A stretch of DNA of 6,112 nucleotides from Mycoplasmatota bacterium (lineage in GTDB: Bacteria; Bacillota_I; Bacilli_A; Izemoplasmatales; Izemoplasmataceae). Numbering within the stretch: position 1 is the stretch's first letter; each line of letters begins with the position of its first letter. A program made the translations under genes and the position numbers. Under the pieces are notes generated by a model that made no database searches, was not told where the DNA came from, and worked only from the letters and a program-made list of their open reading frames with translations. Below, piece after piece: positions 1 through 5,255 of the stretch. The DNA lies in assembly GCA_030641535.1 (NCBI GenBank), contig DAOWHG010000087.1:1-6112 (forward strand), written 5' to 3'.

Positions 1-179
1 AAACACAAGATTTTTTCAACAGAATGTACTACTTCTTGCATCGAAATATCTGGATTCCATCTCGCTTGTTGGCGAAAGGCAACTTCAGCAATTTCTTCTA
101 CAGTAATTGTACGTTCTTTCAATGTTTCTATATTTAATTTTAGCATTTCAGTACGTGAAAATATTGTTCTTTTATCCAT
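1..179 (-). CDS. Probable YutG-type phosphatidylglycerophosphatase A-like protein, N-terminal part (truncated by window edge)
   Basis: Only the first 59 codons lie in the window; the gene continues past the left edge. The peptide starts MDKRTIFSRTEMLKLNIE and contains LKERTITVEEIAEVAFRQQ, then a region ending HSVEKILC. This pattern (short basic start, a helix with an EM pair, an 'ER-ITVEEIAE' stretch, then a helix ending in 'VEKIL') resembles from memory the N-terminus of Bacillus YutG-like proteins of the PgpA family. That family is linked to dephosphorylation of phosphatidylglycerophosphate in phospholipid synthesis, although the YutG branch is poorly characterised. The catalytic residues would lie outside the window, so activity cannot be judged. 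The ATG at 179-177 is preceded by AGGAG (191-187) with a 7-nt spacer, so the start is well supported. It follows fmt by 39 nt with no terminator between, so it is probably co-transcribed, possibly also from its own promoter. The reading frame is convincing; the family call is from memory and moderate. Confidence 0.6.
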   Translation of the reverse strand, partial: MDKRTIFSRTEMLKLNIETLKERTITVEEIAEVAFRQQARWNPDISMQEVVHSVEKILC

Positions 180-199
180 AATACCACTCCTATTCATAT

Positions 200-208
200 A
201 TTATATCA
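200..208 (-). promoter_or_regulatory. Possible internal extended -10 promoter for the PgpA-like gene
   Basis: On the minus strand TGATATAAT reads from 208 to 200: a perfect TATAAT (205-200) preceded by TG with one base between, the extended -10 arrangement. A weak -35 match, TTTAAA at 227-222, sits 16 bp upstream inside the end of fmt. Transcription would start near 193, just at the ribosome binding site of the downstream gene. In DNA this AT-rich such matches occur by chance, so this is only a candidate. Confidence 0.3.
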
Positions 209-218
209 TATTTGAAGC

Positions 219-1166
219 TTATTTAAATAGTTTATCTACCTTAATAAGGTTTCTTCCACTGCCATTCATAAACGTTTTTACATCTTGTTTAGTTTTGCCA
301 GCAAGTTGGACTGCGGTAATTTTGATAACCCCATTAATACATTTAACTCCAATTCCATTTTCAAATATCTTAATTATAGTTCCATTTTCTTGATGTGAAT
401 GACTCTCTAGAAATGAATCGCATTTATGAAACTCTACACTAAGTATTTTTATATTTAATGAATCTATTGTTGTGTAACAAGTAGGTTCAGGTGTGAAAGC
501 ACGAACATGAGCATCTATTTCTTCGACACTTAAATCCCAGTTAATTTTTTCTTCTTCTCTTCTCAAATTGTAAGCATAAGTAATTAAATGCTCATCTTGA
601 ATTTTTCTTTTATTAGTACCTGCAAATATTTTAGGTAAAGTGTCCATTAATAAGTCTCTTCCTACTACACTTAACTTCTTAAAGAGAATTCCTGAAGTAT
701 CAGTTTGTAAAATAGGGATGCTTGTCTGACTAATAATATCTCCACTATCCATTTTATACGCCATATACATTATTGTTACACCTATCGTATTGTGCAATCT
801 TTTAATTGCTCTTTGAATTGGTGCACCACCTCTTAAAAGAGGTAGCCAACTAGCATGAACATTAATCGCTCCAAAAGAAGGATAATCTATTACCTCGTTA
901 GGTATAATTTGTCCATAAGCTGCGGTAATAATAATATCTGGTTTTACTTCTATTATTCTTTCATAATCTGTCTTTATATTTTTTGGTTGAAATACTTCTA
1001 TTCCCAGTTCTAAGGCTTTTTCCTTTACTGGGCTAAATGAAAGTACTTTTTTACGCCCCACAAATTTATCTGGCTGTGTAACTACTAAATCAATTCCGTA
1101 TTTTTTATTCACAGCTTCTAAAATTTTGACAGAAAATTCAGGTGTCCCCATAAAAACAATCTTCAT
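219..1166 (-). CDS. fmt: Methionyl-tRNA formyltransferase
   Basis: Transfers a formyl group from 10-formyltetrahydrofolate to Met-tRNA(fMet) for translation initiation in the cytoplasm. The protein is 315 aa, the usual length for Fmt. It has the N-terminal Rossmann-type formyltransferase domain (about 1-185) and the OB-like C-terminal tRNA-binding domain (about 205-310). Visible signatures are MKIVFMGTPEFS at the start, the tRNA-binding loop PDKFVGRKK with SPVK (about 32-48), INVHASWLP with catalytic Asn102 and His104, RGGAPIQ, and MDSGD with Asp140. The Asn-to-Asp spacing of 38 residues equals that of E. coli Fmt. The folate-loop segment reads SWLPLLRGG, with Leu where Lys or Arg is common before the conserved RGG. 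The frame opens at a TTG at 1175, but that codon directly abuts AGGAG (1180-1176); the ATG at 1166 has a 9-nt spacer and matches the family start, so it is chosen. The gene lies 12 nt after priA, with no def between. Stop is TAA. Confidence 0.97.
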   Translation of the reverse strand: MKIVFMGTPEFSVKILEAVNKKYGIDLVVTQPDKFVGRKKVLSFSPVKEKALELGIEVFQPKNIKTDYERIIEVKPDIIITAAYGQIIPNEVIDYPSFGAINVHASWLPLLRGGAPIQRAIKRLHNTIGVTIMYMAYKMDSGDIISQTSIPILQTDTSGILFKKLSVVGRDLLMDTLPKIFAGTNKRKIQDEHLITYAYNLRREEEKINWDLSVEEIDAHVRAFTPEPTCYTTIDSLNIKILSVEFHKCDSFLESHSHQENGTIIKIFENGIGVKCINGVIKITAVQLAGKTKQDVKTFMNGSGRNLIKVDKLFK

Positions 1167-1175
1167 ATTAATCAA

Positions 1176-1180
1176 CTCCT
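1176..1180 (-). promoter_or_regulatory. fmt ribosome binding site that decides the start and contains the priA stop
   Basis: AGGAG reads 1180-1176 on the minus strand, with TTGAT following, which extends the match to the 16S 3' end (AGGAGGTGAT) with one mismatch. It lies 9 nt before the ATG at 1166 and 0 nt before the TTG at 1175, so it supports the ATG. The priA stop codon TAG (1181-1179) overlaps its first two bases, so ribosomes finishing priA halt on the fmt ribosome binding site, suggesting translational coupling. Confidence 0.85.
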
Positions 1181-3518
1181 ATAACAATGTTGGATTTTTA
1201 TCTATCGCAATTGCCAATATACCATTGTAATCAAAATAGATATTTTTTAATACTTCATCTATTATTTCAGATGTTTTATATTTGATGATAATTTGAGCTC
1301 TGTAAAAATTATTTATTCTTGATATTTTAGGTAAAACAGGTCCTAAAATTATTATATCACTTTCTAATTCTTTTCTTAATTTCATTACAATTTTAGTTCC
1401 TTCTCGCAAAACTTTTCTTACATCTTTATCACTAATTACAATTTGAACTAAATTGTTAAAAGGTGTATACCCAGCTACCTCTCTGATTCTCATTTCCATT
1501 TCATAAAAGGAATGATAATCATGTTTTCTAGCAAAGTCTATCGCGTAATGATCTGGGTTGTATGTCTGTATAACAACCTCTCCAATAATATCATGTCTTC
1601 CCGCTCTTCCTGATACTTGAGTTAGCAATTGAAAAGTTTTTTCAATTGCTTTATAGTCAGGTAAACTTAAACTCATATCAGCTGCTAAAACTCCAACAAG
1701 CGATACTTTCTTAAAATCTAGTCCTTTTGATATCATCTGTGTTCCTAGTAATATATCACCATTATGTTCAAACTCATAAAGTAGTTTTTCATGAGCTCCT
1801 TTAAAAGTAGTTGTATCGGTATCCATTCTTATTACTTTTGCTAAAGGAAATCTTTTATGAATAAACTCTTCAACTCTTTCTGTTCCAATACCCATATATC
1901 TAATGTGTTTGCTTGAGCAATGAGGACAAATAGTTGGATTAGCTTCATCGTGTCCACAATAATGACATTTTAAGCTATTTGTTCTGTCATGATATGTTAA
2001 TGAGATATCACAATTAGGACACATGATTACTTCACCACAATTACGACACATTACAAAAGTAGAATGTCCTCTTCTGTTTAATAGTAATATAATTTGTTCT
2101 TTTTTCTTTAATCGGTCTACGATTAAATCATCTAACCTTTTTGAAAAGATGCTTCTATTTCCACCCTTAAACTCATATCTCATATCTTCAATATAAACTT
2201 CAGGCATTCTTGCTTTGTTTGCTCGATATTTCATTTCCAGTAACTTATATTCACCATTTAATGCATTATAATAACTTTCAACACTTGGAGTAGCACTACC
2301 AAGTATTAACGGTATATTATAATGTTTACAGCGAATTAAAGCAACATCTTTTGCATGATAAGTAGGTAAAGAAACTTGTTTATATGAATCAGTATGTTCT
2401 TCATCTATGATAATAATTCCTAAATTATTGAAAGGTGCAAAAATTGCACTACGTGCACCAACAACTACACTAACTTCATTTCTTCTGATCTTTCTCCACT
2501 CATCGTATTTTTCACCAATACTTAAACCACTATGTAAAACTGCGACATCATCACTAAAGCGACCCTTAAATCTTGACACCATCATTGGTGTTAAGCTAAT
2601 TTCAGGCACTAACATAATCGCTTCTTTAGAGTCTTTTAAAACATCTTCAATAATATTTAAATAGATTTCAGTTTTACCACTACCTGTGACTCCGTGAAGT
2701 AAGAATACCTCATATTTGTTCATATCTTTATGTATCTCATCATATACTCTTACTTGTTCAGGGTTAAGAATAATATCTTTTTTTGTTGCTCCGTAAATAC
2801 TTTCTATTTCACGATAAGTTTCAATACTGTATTCCGAAATCGCTGATTTATCAATCAGTGATTTTATAGTTGATTGAGATACTTTAATATCATTCATTAA
2901 ATCTCTCTTATAAACATCCTTATGCTCTTTTAGATACTCCATTACTTCTATTTGTTTAATTCCTTTTACAGATATATCGTCATTTAATAATTTAATTTTC
3001 TTTAAGTATCTCTCACTATTTGATTGTTTAACTTCATACCTAATATGTAAATTCCCTGATTTAATATTATCTTTTATTTCTTTTAAATATCTGTTTAACT
3101 TATCATCAAAAAGAGAAGTTCCAAATCTATCAAATTTCAAAGCTAAATCAAGAGATAATTTACTACTATCACGTACAATAAGCTTCTTCTTGTATTTTGA
3201 TTTTAACGCTGCAGGAAGCATTGCTTGGTAAATACTTACTAAAGGACTTGTATTAGATATACTTAATACTTTTCCTAAAGAAATTAATTCTTCTGTTAAT
3301 GAAGGAACTATATCTAAAATCTCAACAATACTCTTTAGTTTATCAAAATCACTAGTTTCTTTAAAATCCAAAATATATCCCATTATTAAACGAGGTCCAA
3401 AAGGTACTTTTACCCTTTGTCCTATCTCAACAACGTTCTCTAATTTAGAAGGGACTAAATAATCAAATGTTCGATCAACTTCTTTAGCCTTCACGTCAAC
3501 TAATACACTGGCAATCAT
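1179..3518 (-). CDS. priA: Primosomal protein N', replication restart helicase PriA
   Basis: A superfamily 2 ATPase and 3'-to-5' DNA helicase that recognises stalled forks and D-loops and reloads the replicative helicase. The 779-aa length is normal for Bacillota. Order of parts: N-terminal 3'-DNA-binding domain (about 1-105, MIASVLVDVKAKEVDRTFDY), winged-helix region (about 115-235), helicase lobe 1 with Walker A GVTGSGKT (276-283), VPEISLT (304-310), Walker B/DEEH (372-375) and GSATPS (407-412). A zinc-binding insertion follows with all eight cysteines (491, 494, 500, 503, 518, 521, 531, 534). Then lobe 2 has GTQMISKGLDF (592-602) and motif VI QVSGRAGR (634-641), with a C-terminal domain to 779. 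No key residue is missing, so it should be active. The ATG at 3518 is preceded by AAGTTGGTGAT, in which GGTGAT pairs perfectly with the 16S 3' end at a suitable distance. The upstream ATPase ends 14 nt before it. Stop is TAG. Confidence 0.97.
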   Translation of the reverse strand: MIASVLVDVKAKEVDRTFDYLVPSKLENVVEIGQRVKVPFGPRLIMGYILDFKETSDFDKLKSIVEILDIVPSLTEELISLGKVLSISNTSPLVSIYQAMLPAALKSKYKKKLIVRDSSKLSLDLALKFDRFGTSLFDDKLNRYLKEIKDNIKSGNLHIRYEVKQSNSERYLKKIKLLNDDISVKGIKQIEVMEYLKEHKDVYKRDLMNDIKVSQSTIKSLIDKSAISEYSIETYREIESIYGATKKDIILNPEQVRVYDEIHKDMNKYEVFLLHGVTGSGKTEIYLNIIEDVLKDSKEAIMLVPEISLTPMMVSRFKGRFSDDVAVLHSGLSIGEKYDEWRKIRRNEVSVVVGARSAIFAPFNNLGIIIIDEEHTDSYKQVSLPTYHAKDVALIRCKHYNIPLILGSATPSVESYYNALNGEYKLLEMKYRANKARMPEVYIEDMRYEFKGGNRSIFSKRLDDLIVDRLKKKEQIILLLNRRGHSTFVMCRNCGEVIMCPNCDISLTYHDRTNSLKCHYCGHDEANPTICPHCSSKHIRYMGIGTERVEEFIHKRFPLAKVIRMDTDTTTFKGAHEKLLYEFEHNGDILLGTQMISKGLDFKKVSLVGVLAADMSLSLPDYKAIEKTFQLLTQVSGRAGRHDIIGEVVIQTYNPDHYAIDFARKHDYHSFYEMEMRIREVAGYTPFNNLVQIVISDKDVRKVLREGTKIVMKLRKELESDIIILGPVLPKISRINNFYRAQIIIKYKTSEIIDEVLKNIYFDYNGILAIAIDKNPTLL

Positions 3519-3532
3519 TTAATCACCAACTT

Positions 3533-4324
3533 TCAAAGTTTATCTAAAAAGTTTTCTTTATTATTTAAAAAGTGTTTTGTAAACATTACACTTTCAATAT
3601 CATCATATTCAATTTCATCAATTTTTTCTTTATCAAAATAATAAATCTTTGCATCTTTTATAGCCATTAGAATAGGGCTGTGTGTAGCTATAATAACTTG
3701 TGAACCCTCTCTTACTAAATCAGTGATTAAGACAAGTAACTGATATTGATTTATTGGACTAAGTGGTGTTTCAGGTTCATCTAGTAAATAGATTCCTTTT
3801 TGATGCATTCTAGTTTTGAAGAATGTTAAAAATCCTTCTCCATGAGACTTCTGACGTAAATCTCCTTGATAAGTATTTTCTAATGCACTTAGTTCTTTTC
3901 TAATAGGACCTAATGCTAAGTTTCTAACATACTCGCTTTTATTCTTAAACTCTTCTTTAATTTCACCTAAGTCTACAGTCAGTTCGTTTTTCATTTTCTT
4001 TAAGTTGTTAATGTATGTAATAAATTCTTCTCCTGAAAAGAAAAAACCTTTTCTTGTTTTGTAAGTATAGCTAATTTTCATTTTTTCAGCTAGTTTCTTA
4101 ATTGCACCATAATATGGAGAATCTAAACTTTCTCTTGAAACATTAATCGAATTATTATAATAAGCAATTGCTTGAAGGAGAGTACTTTTCCCGCTACCAT
4201 TTTCTCCAACAAATATCGTTACTTTATTTGATAAATCTAGTTCTAATTTACTGTTTATAGCTGGAATATTAAAGGGATAATCTACACAATCAAAATCCTT
4301 AAAACAAACACTTTTAATTAGCAT
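3533..4324 (-). CDS. Small AAA/ABC-class ATPase (RecF/SMC-like, COG3910-type predicted ATPase)
   Basis: A 263-aa single-domain P-loop ATPase of the ABC/RecF class; its biological role is not established. Visible motifs are Walker A GENGSGKST (40-48), an ABC-signature-like SHGEGFLTF (160-168), Walker B YLLDEPETPLSP (179-190, Asp182 and Glu183), and a switch histidine in IIATHSPIL (211-219, His215). Between Walker A and the signature is a short, charged, helical insert (about 75-155) rather than the long coiled coil of SMC or Rad50. The SHGE signature, DEPE..LSP and a C-terminal FLNN..NFLDKL resemble a family of predicted bacterial ATPases I remember as COG3910. No membrane segment or nuclease domain is present, so it is not obviously a transporter or an OLD-type nuclease. 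The ATG at 4324 lies inside the phosphatase gene (11-nt overlap) and has only a weak GGGA upstream, suggesting translation by coupling. It stops with TGA, 14 nt before priA. A role in DNA repair or replication is guessed only from its class and position. Confidence 0.85.
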   Translation of the reverse strand: MLIKSVCFKDFDCVDYPFNIPAINSKLELDLSNKVTIFVGENGSGKSTLLQAIAYYNNSINVSRESLDSPYYGAIKKLAEKMKISYTYKTRKGFFFSGEEFITYINNLKKMKNELTVDLGEIKEEFKNKSEYVRNLALGPIRKELSALENTYQGDLRQKSHGEGFLTFFKTRMHQKGIYLLDEPETPLSPINQYQLLVLITDLVREGSQVIIATHSPILMAIKDAKIYYFDKEKIDEIEYDDIESVMFTKHFLNNKENFLDKL

Positions 4325-5105
4325 CCAATAATCCCATCATGATAATTCCATTCAGTAATCCATCTTCCTTTATATCTCCAGTTAAGTAAGCGGCATGTTT
4401 CTTAGCTGCTTTACTTCCATTCCCCATTGCTACACTATTTGGAATAAAATCTAACATTTCAATATCGTTATCTCCATCACCAAATGCATAAGCATTTTCT
4501 AGTTCTATATCTTCTATTTCTAGAATCTTCTTGATTCCTTTTTCTTTACTCATTCCTTTACTAAGAACATCAAATCCATCTCCTAGCCAAGAGACTACTT
4601 CCATATCATAAAAGATCTTCTTATAATGTTCATGATCTTTTCTTTCCGAAAAAGCCCACATTTGAAAGATATCGTTATCTAAATAAAAATGCGGATCTAT
4701 CCTAGGTAATTTCATACTAACAAGCTCAAAAGCTTTCTTTCCCTTTTCATCAACAATATTTAATGTTTCATCAAATTCACCTAAAAATCCATATTTCATA
4801 TTGTCTTCTTCAAATTTATTAACAACACATAATACTTTATCTTTCGTTATTGGTTTTCTAAAGATTGTTTTACCATTTTTTATAATAATATGGCCATTTA
4901 TTGTGATAAATATATTAATGTATTTTTTTATTTCTTCAATAATATCTAACATATAAAAAGCACGACCTGTCGCAATCGCTATTTCAATGTTTTTGTTTTG
5001 ATGAAGTCTTTTCAATGCTTCAATTGTTGAAGCAGGTATTTTTTTTGTATCTGGATCATATATTGTCCTATCAATATCAAAAAAAACAATTTTCTTAGTA
5101 GTCAT
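4314..5105 (-). CDS. Cof-type HAD-IIB family hydrolase (putative phosphatase)
   Basis: A cytoplasmic haloacid-dehalogenase-superfamily hydrolase, probably acting on a small phosphorylated metabolite such as a sugar phosphate or flavin-type cofactor; the substrate cannot be read from sequence. The 263-aa protein has all four HAD motifs: motif I FFDIDRTIYD (nucleophile Asp10, general acid Asp12), motif II IAIATGR (Thr46), motif III Lys near SKGMSKEKG (Lys187 most likely), and motif IV FGDGDNDIEML (209-214, Asp210 and Asp214). The cap between about 80 and 185 is the C2 type expected for IIB/Cof proteins, and the length is typical. Motif I carries Arg where Gly is most common (DxDGT). The frame extends upstream to a GTG at 5114, but that GTG is part of the Shine-Dalgarno sequence AGAGGTG (5118-5112); the ATG at 5105, 6 nt beyond, is preferred. 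First gene of the apparent operon; its end overlaps the ATPase start by 11 nt. Stop is TAA. Confidence 0.93.
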   Translation of the reverse strand: MTTKKIVFFDIDRTIYDPDTKKIPASTIEALKRLHQNKNIEIAIATGRAFYMLDIIEEIKKYINIFITINGHIIIKNGKTIFRKPITKDKVLCVVNKFEEDNMKYGFLGEFDETLNIVDEKGKKAFELVSMKLPRIDPHFYLDNDIFQMWAFSERKDHEHYKKIFYDMEVVSWLGDGFDVLSKGMSKEKGIKKILEIEDIELENAYAFGDGDNDIEMLDFIPNSVAMGNGSKAAKKHAAYLTGDIKEDGLLNGIIMMGLLDAN

Positions 5106-5111
5106 ATTATG

Positions 5112-5118
5112 CACCTCT
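5112..5118 (-). promoter_or_regulatory. Ribosome binding site of the HAD gene, decides its start
   Basis: AGAGGTG reads 5118-5112 on the minus strand, one mismatch from GGAGGTG, and ends 6 nt before the ATG at 5105. The GTG at 5114-5112 that opens the longest frame is the tail of this site, so it cannot be the start served by it. The HAD fold also begins correctly from the ATG (MTTKKIVFFDID). Confidence 0.8.
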
Positions 5119-5123
5119 ATTAA

Positions 5124-5153
5124 ATTATAACATAAACATATATATAATATTAA
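5124..5153 (-). promoter_or_regulatory. Likely promoter of the HAD-ATPase-priA-fmt operon
   Basis: On the minus strand TGTTATAAT (5132-5124) is a perfect TATAAT with an extended TG, and TTAATA (5153-5148) is a 4-of-6 match to the -35 consensus at an 18-bp spacer. Transcription would begin near 5117, leaving a leader of only about a dozen bases that starts in the Shine-Dalgarno sequence. An alternative is TTGAGA (5195-5190) with a weak TAATAT at a long 19-bp spacing (5170-5165), which would give a longer leader. Confidence 0.5.
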
Positions 5154-5174
5154 GTATTATGAGCATATTAAGTA
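5147..5174. repeat. 10-bp direct repeat in the divergent promoter region
   Basis: ATATTAAGTA occurs twice in the same orientation, at 5147-5156 and 5165-5174, 18 bp start to start. The first copy covers the putative -35 element of the minus-strand promoter. It could be a tandem protein-binding site, but the sequence is AT-rich and the repeat may be chance. Confidence 0.35.
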
Positions 5175-5192
5175 CATTTAGCTATGTATTCT

Positions 5193-5204
5193 CAAATATA
5201 TTTG
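5193..5204. promoter_or_regulatory. Perfect 12-bp palindrome next to the rnjA -10 (possible operator)
   Basis: CAAATATATTTG is a perfect inverted repeat that ends in the TG of the extended -10 of the RNase J promoter, so a protein bound here would cover the promoter spacer. The flanking bases do not extend the symmetry. I do not recognise it as the box of a known regulator. Confidence 0.3.
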
Positions 5205-5211
5205 TTATAAT
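5203..5211 (+). promoter_or_regulatory. Extended -10 promoter of the RNase J gene
   Basis: TGTTATAAT combines a perfect TATAAT (5206-5211) with an extended TG. No good -35 is present at 16-18 bp (the best-placed hexamer is TATGTA), as is usual for extended -10 promoters. Transcription would start near 5218, giving a leader of about 38 nt before the ATG at 5256, with the ribosome binding site in its second half. Confidence 0.6.
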
Positions 5212-5239
5212 ACATTTAGAATATTACATTTCATTATTA

Positions 5240-5245
5240 AGGAGG
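5240..5245 (+). promoter_or_regulatory. Ribosome binding site of the RNase J gene
   Basis: AAGGAGGA is a strong Shine-Dalgarno sequence; its AGGAGG core at 5240-5245 lies 10 nt before the ATG at 5256 and fixes that start. Confidence 0.85.
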
Positions 5246-5255
5246 ACTATTAGTA

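Noticed and set aside
180..218. Possible terminator between fmt and the PgpA-like gene
   Set aside because: No GC-rich stem followed by a T-run is visible on the minus strand; the gap is simply AT-rich.
828..843. Inverted repeat ACCTCTT-AA-AAGAGGT
   Set aside because: It falls in the fmt codons for the conserved LLRGG loop and has only a 2-nt spacer with no T-tract, so it is better explained by coding constraint than as a terminator or operator.
1167..1175. TTG start giving fmt three extra residues (MINMK...)
   Set aside because: The TTG immediately abuts the Shine-Dalgarno core, leaving no spacer, and Fmt proteins begin at the MKIVFMGTP segment.
2407..2664. 85-codon open frame on the plus strand
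   Set aside because: It lies wholly inside priA on the opposite strand, has no ribosome binding site I can support and encodes no recognisable domain; it is a shadow of the conserved helicase sequence.
2843..2858. Small hairpin CTGATT-TATC-AATCAG
   Set aside because: Inside the priA coding sequence, only 6 bp and without a following T-run in either direction.
3533..4324. Reading the ATPase as part of a defence system (for example OLD- or retron-type ATPase)
   Set aside because: No nuclease, toxin, reverse transcriptase or other partner is adjacent, and it sits inside a housekeeping operon with matching base composition.
5106..5114. GTG start giving the HAD protein three extra residues
   Set aside because: The GTG is part of the AGAGGTG ribosome binding site for the downstream ATG.
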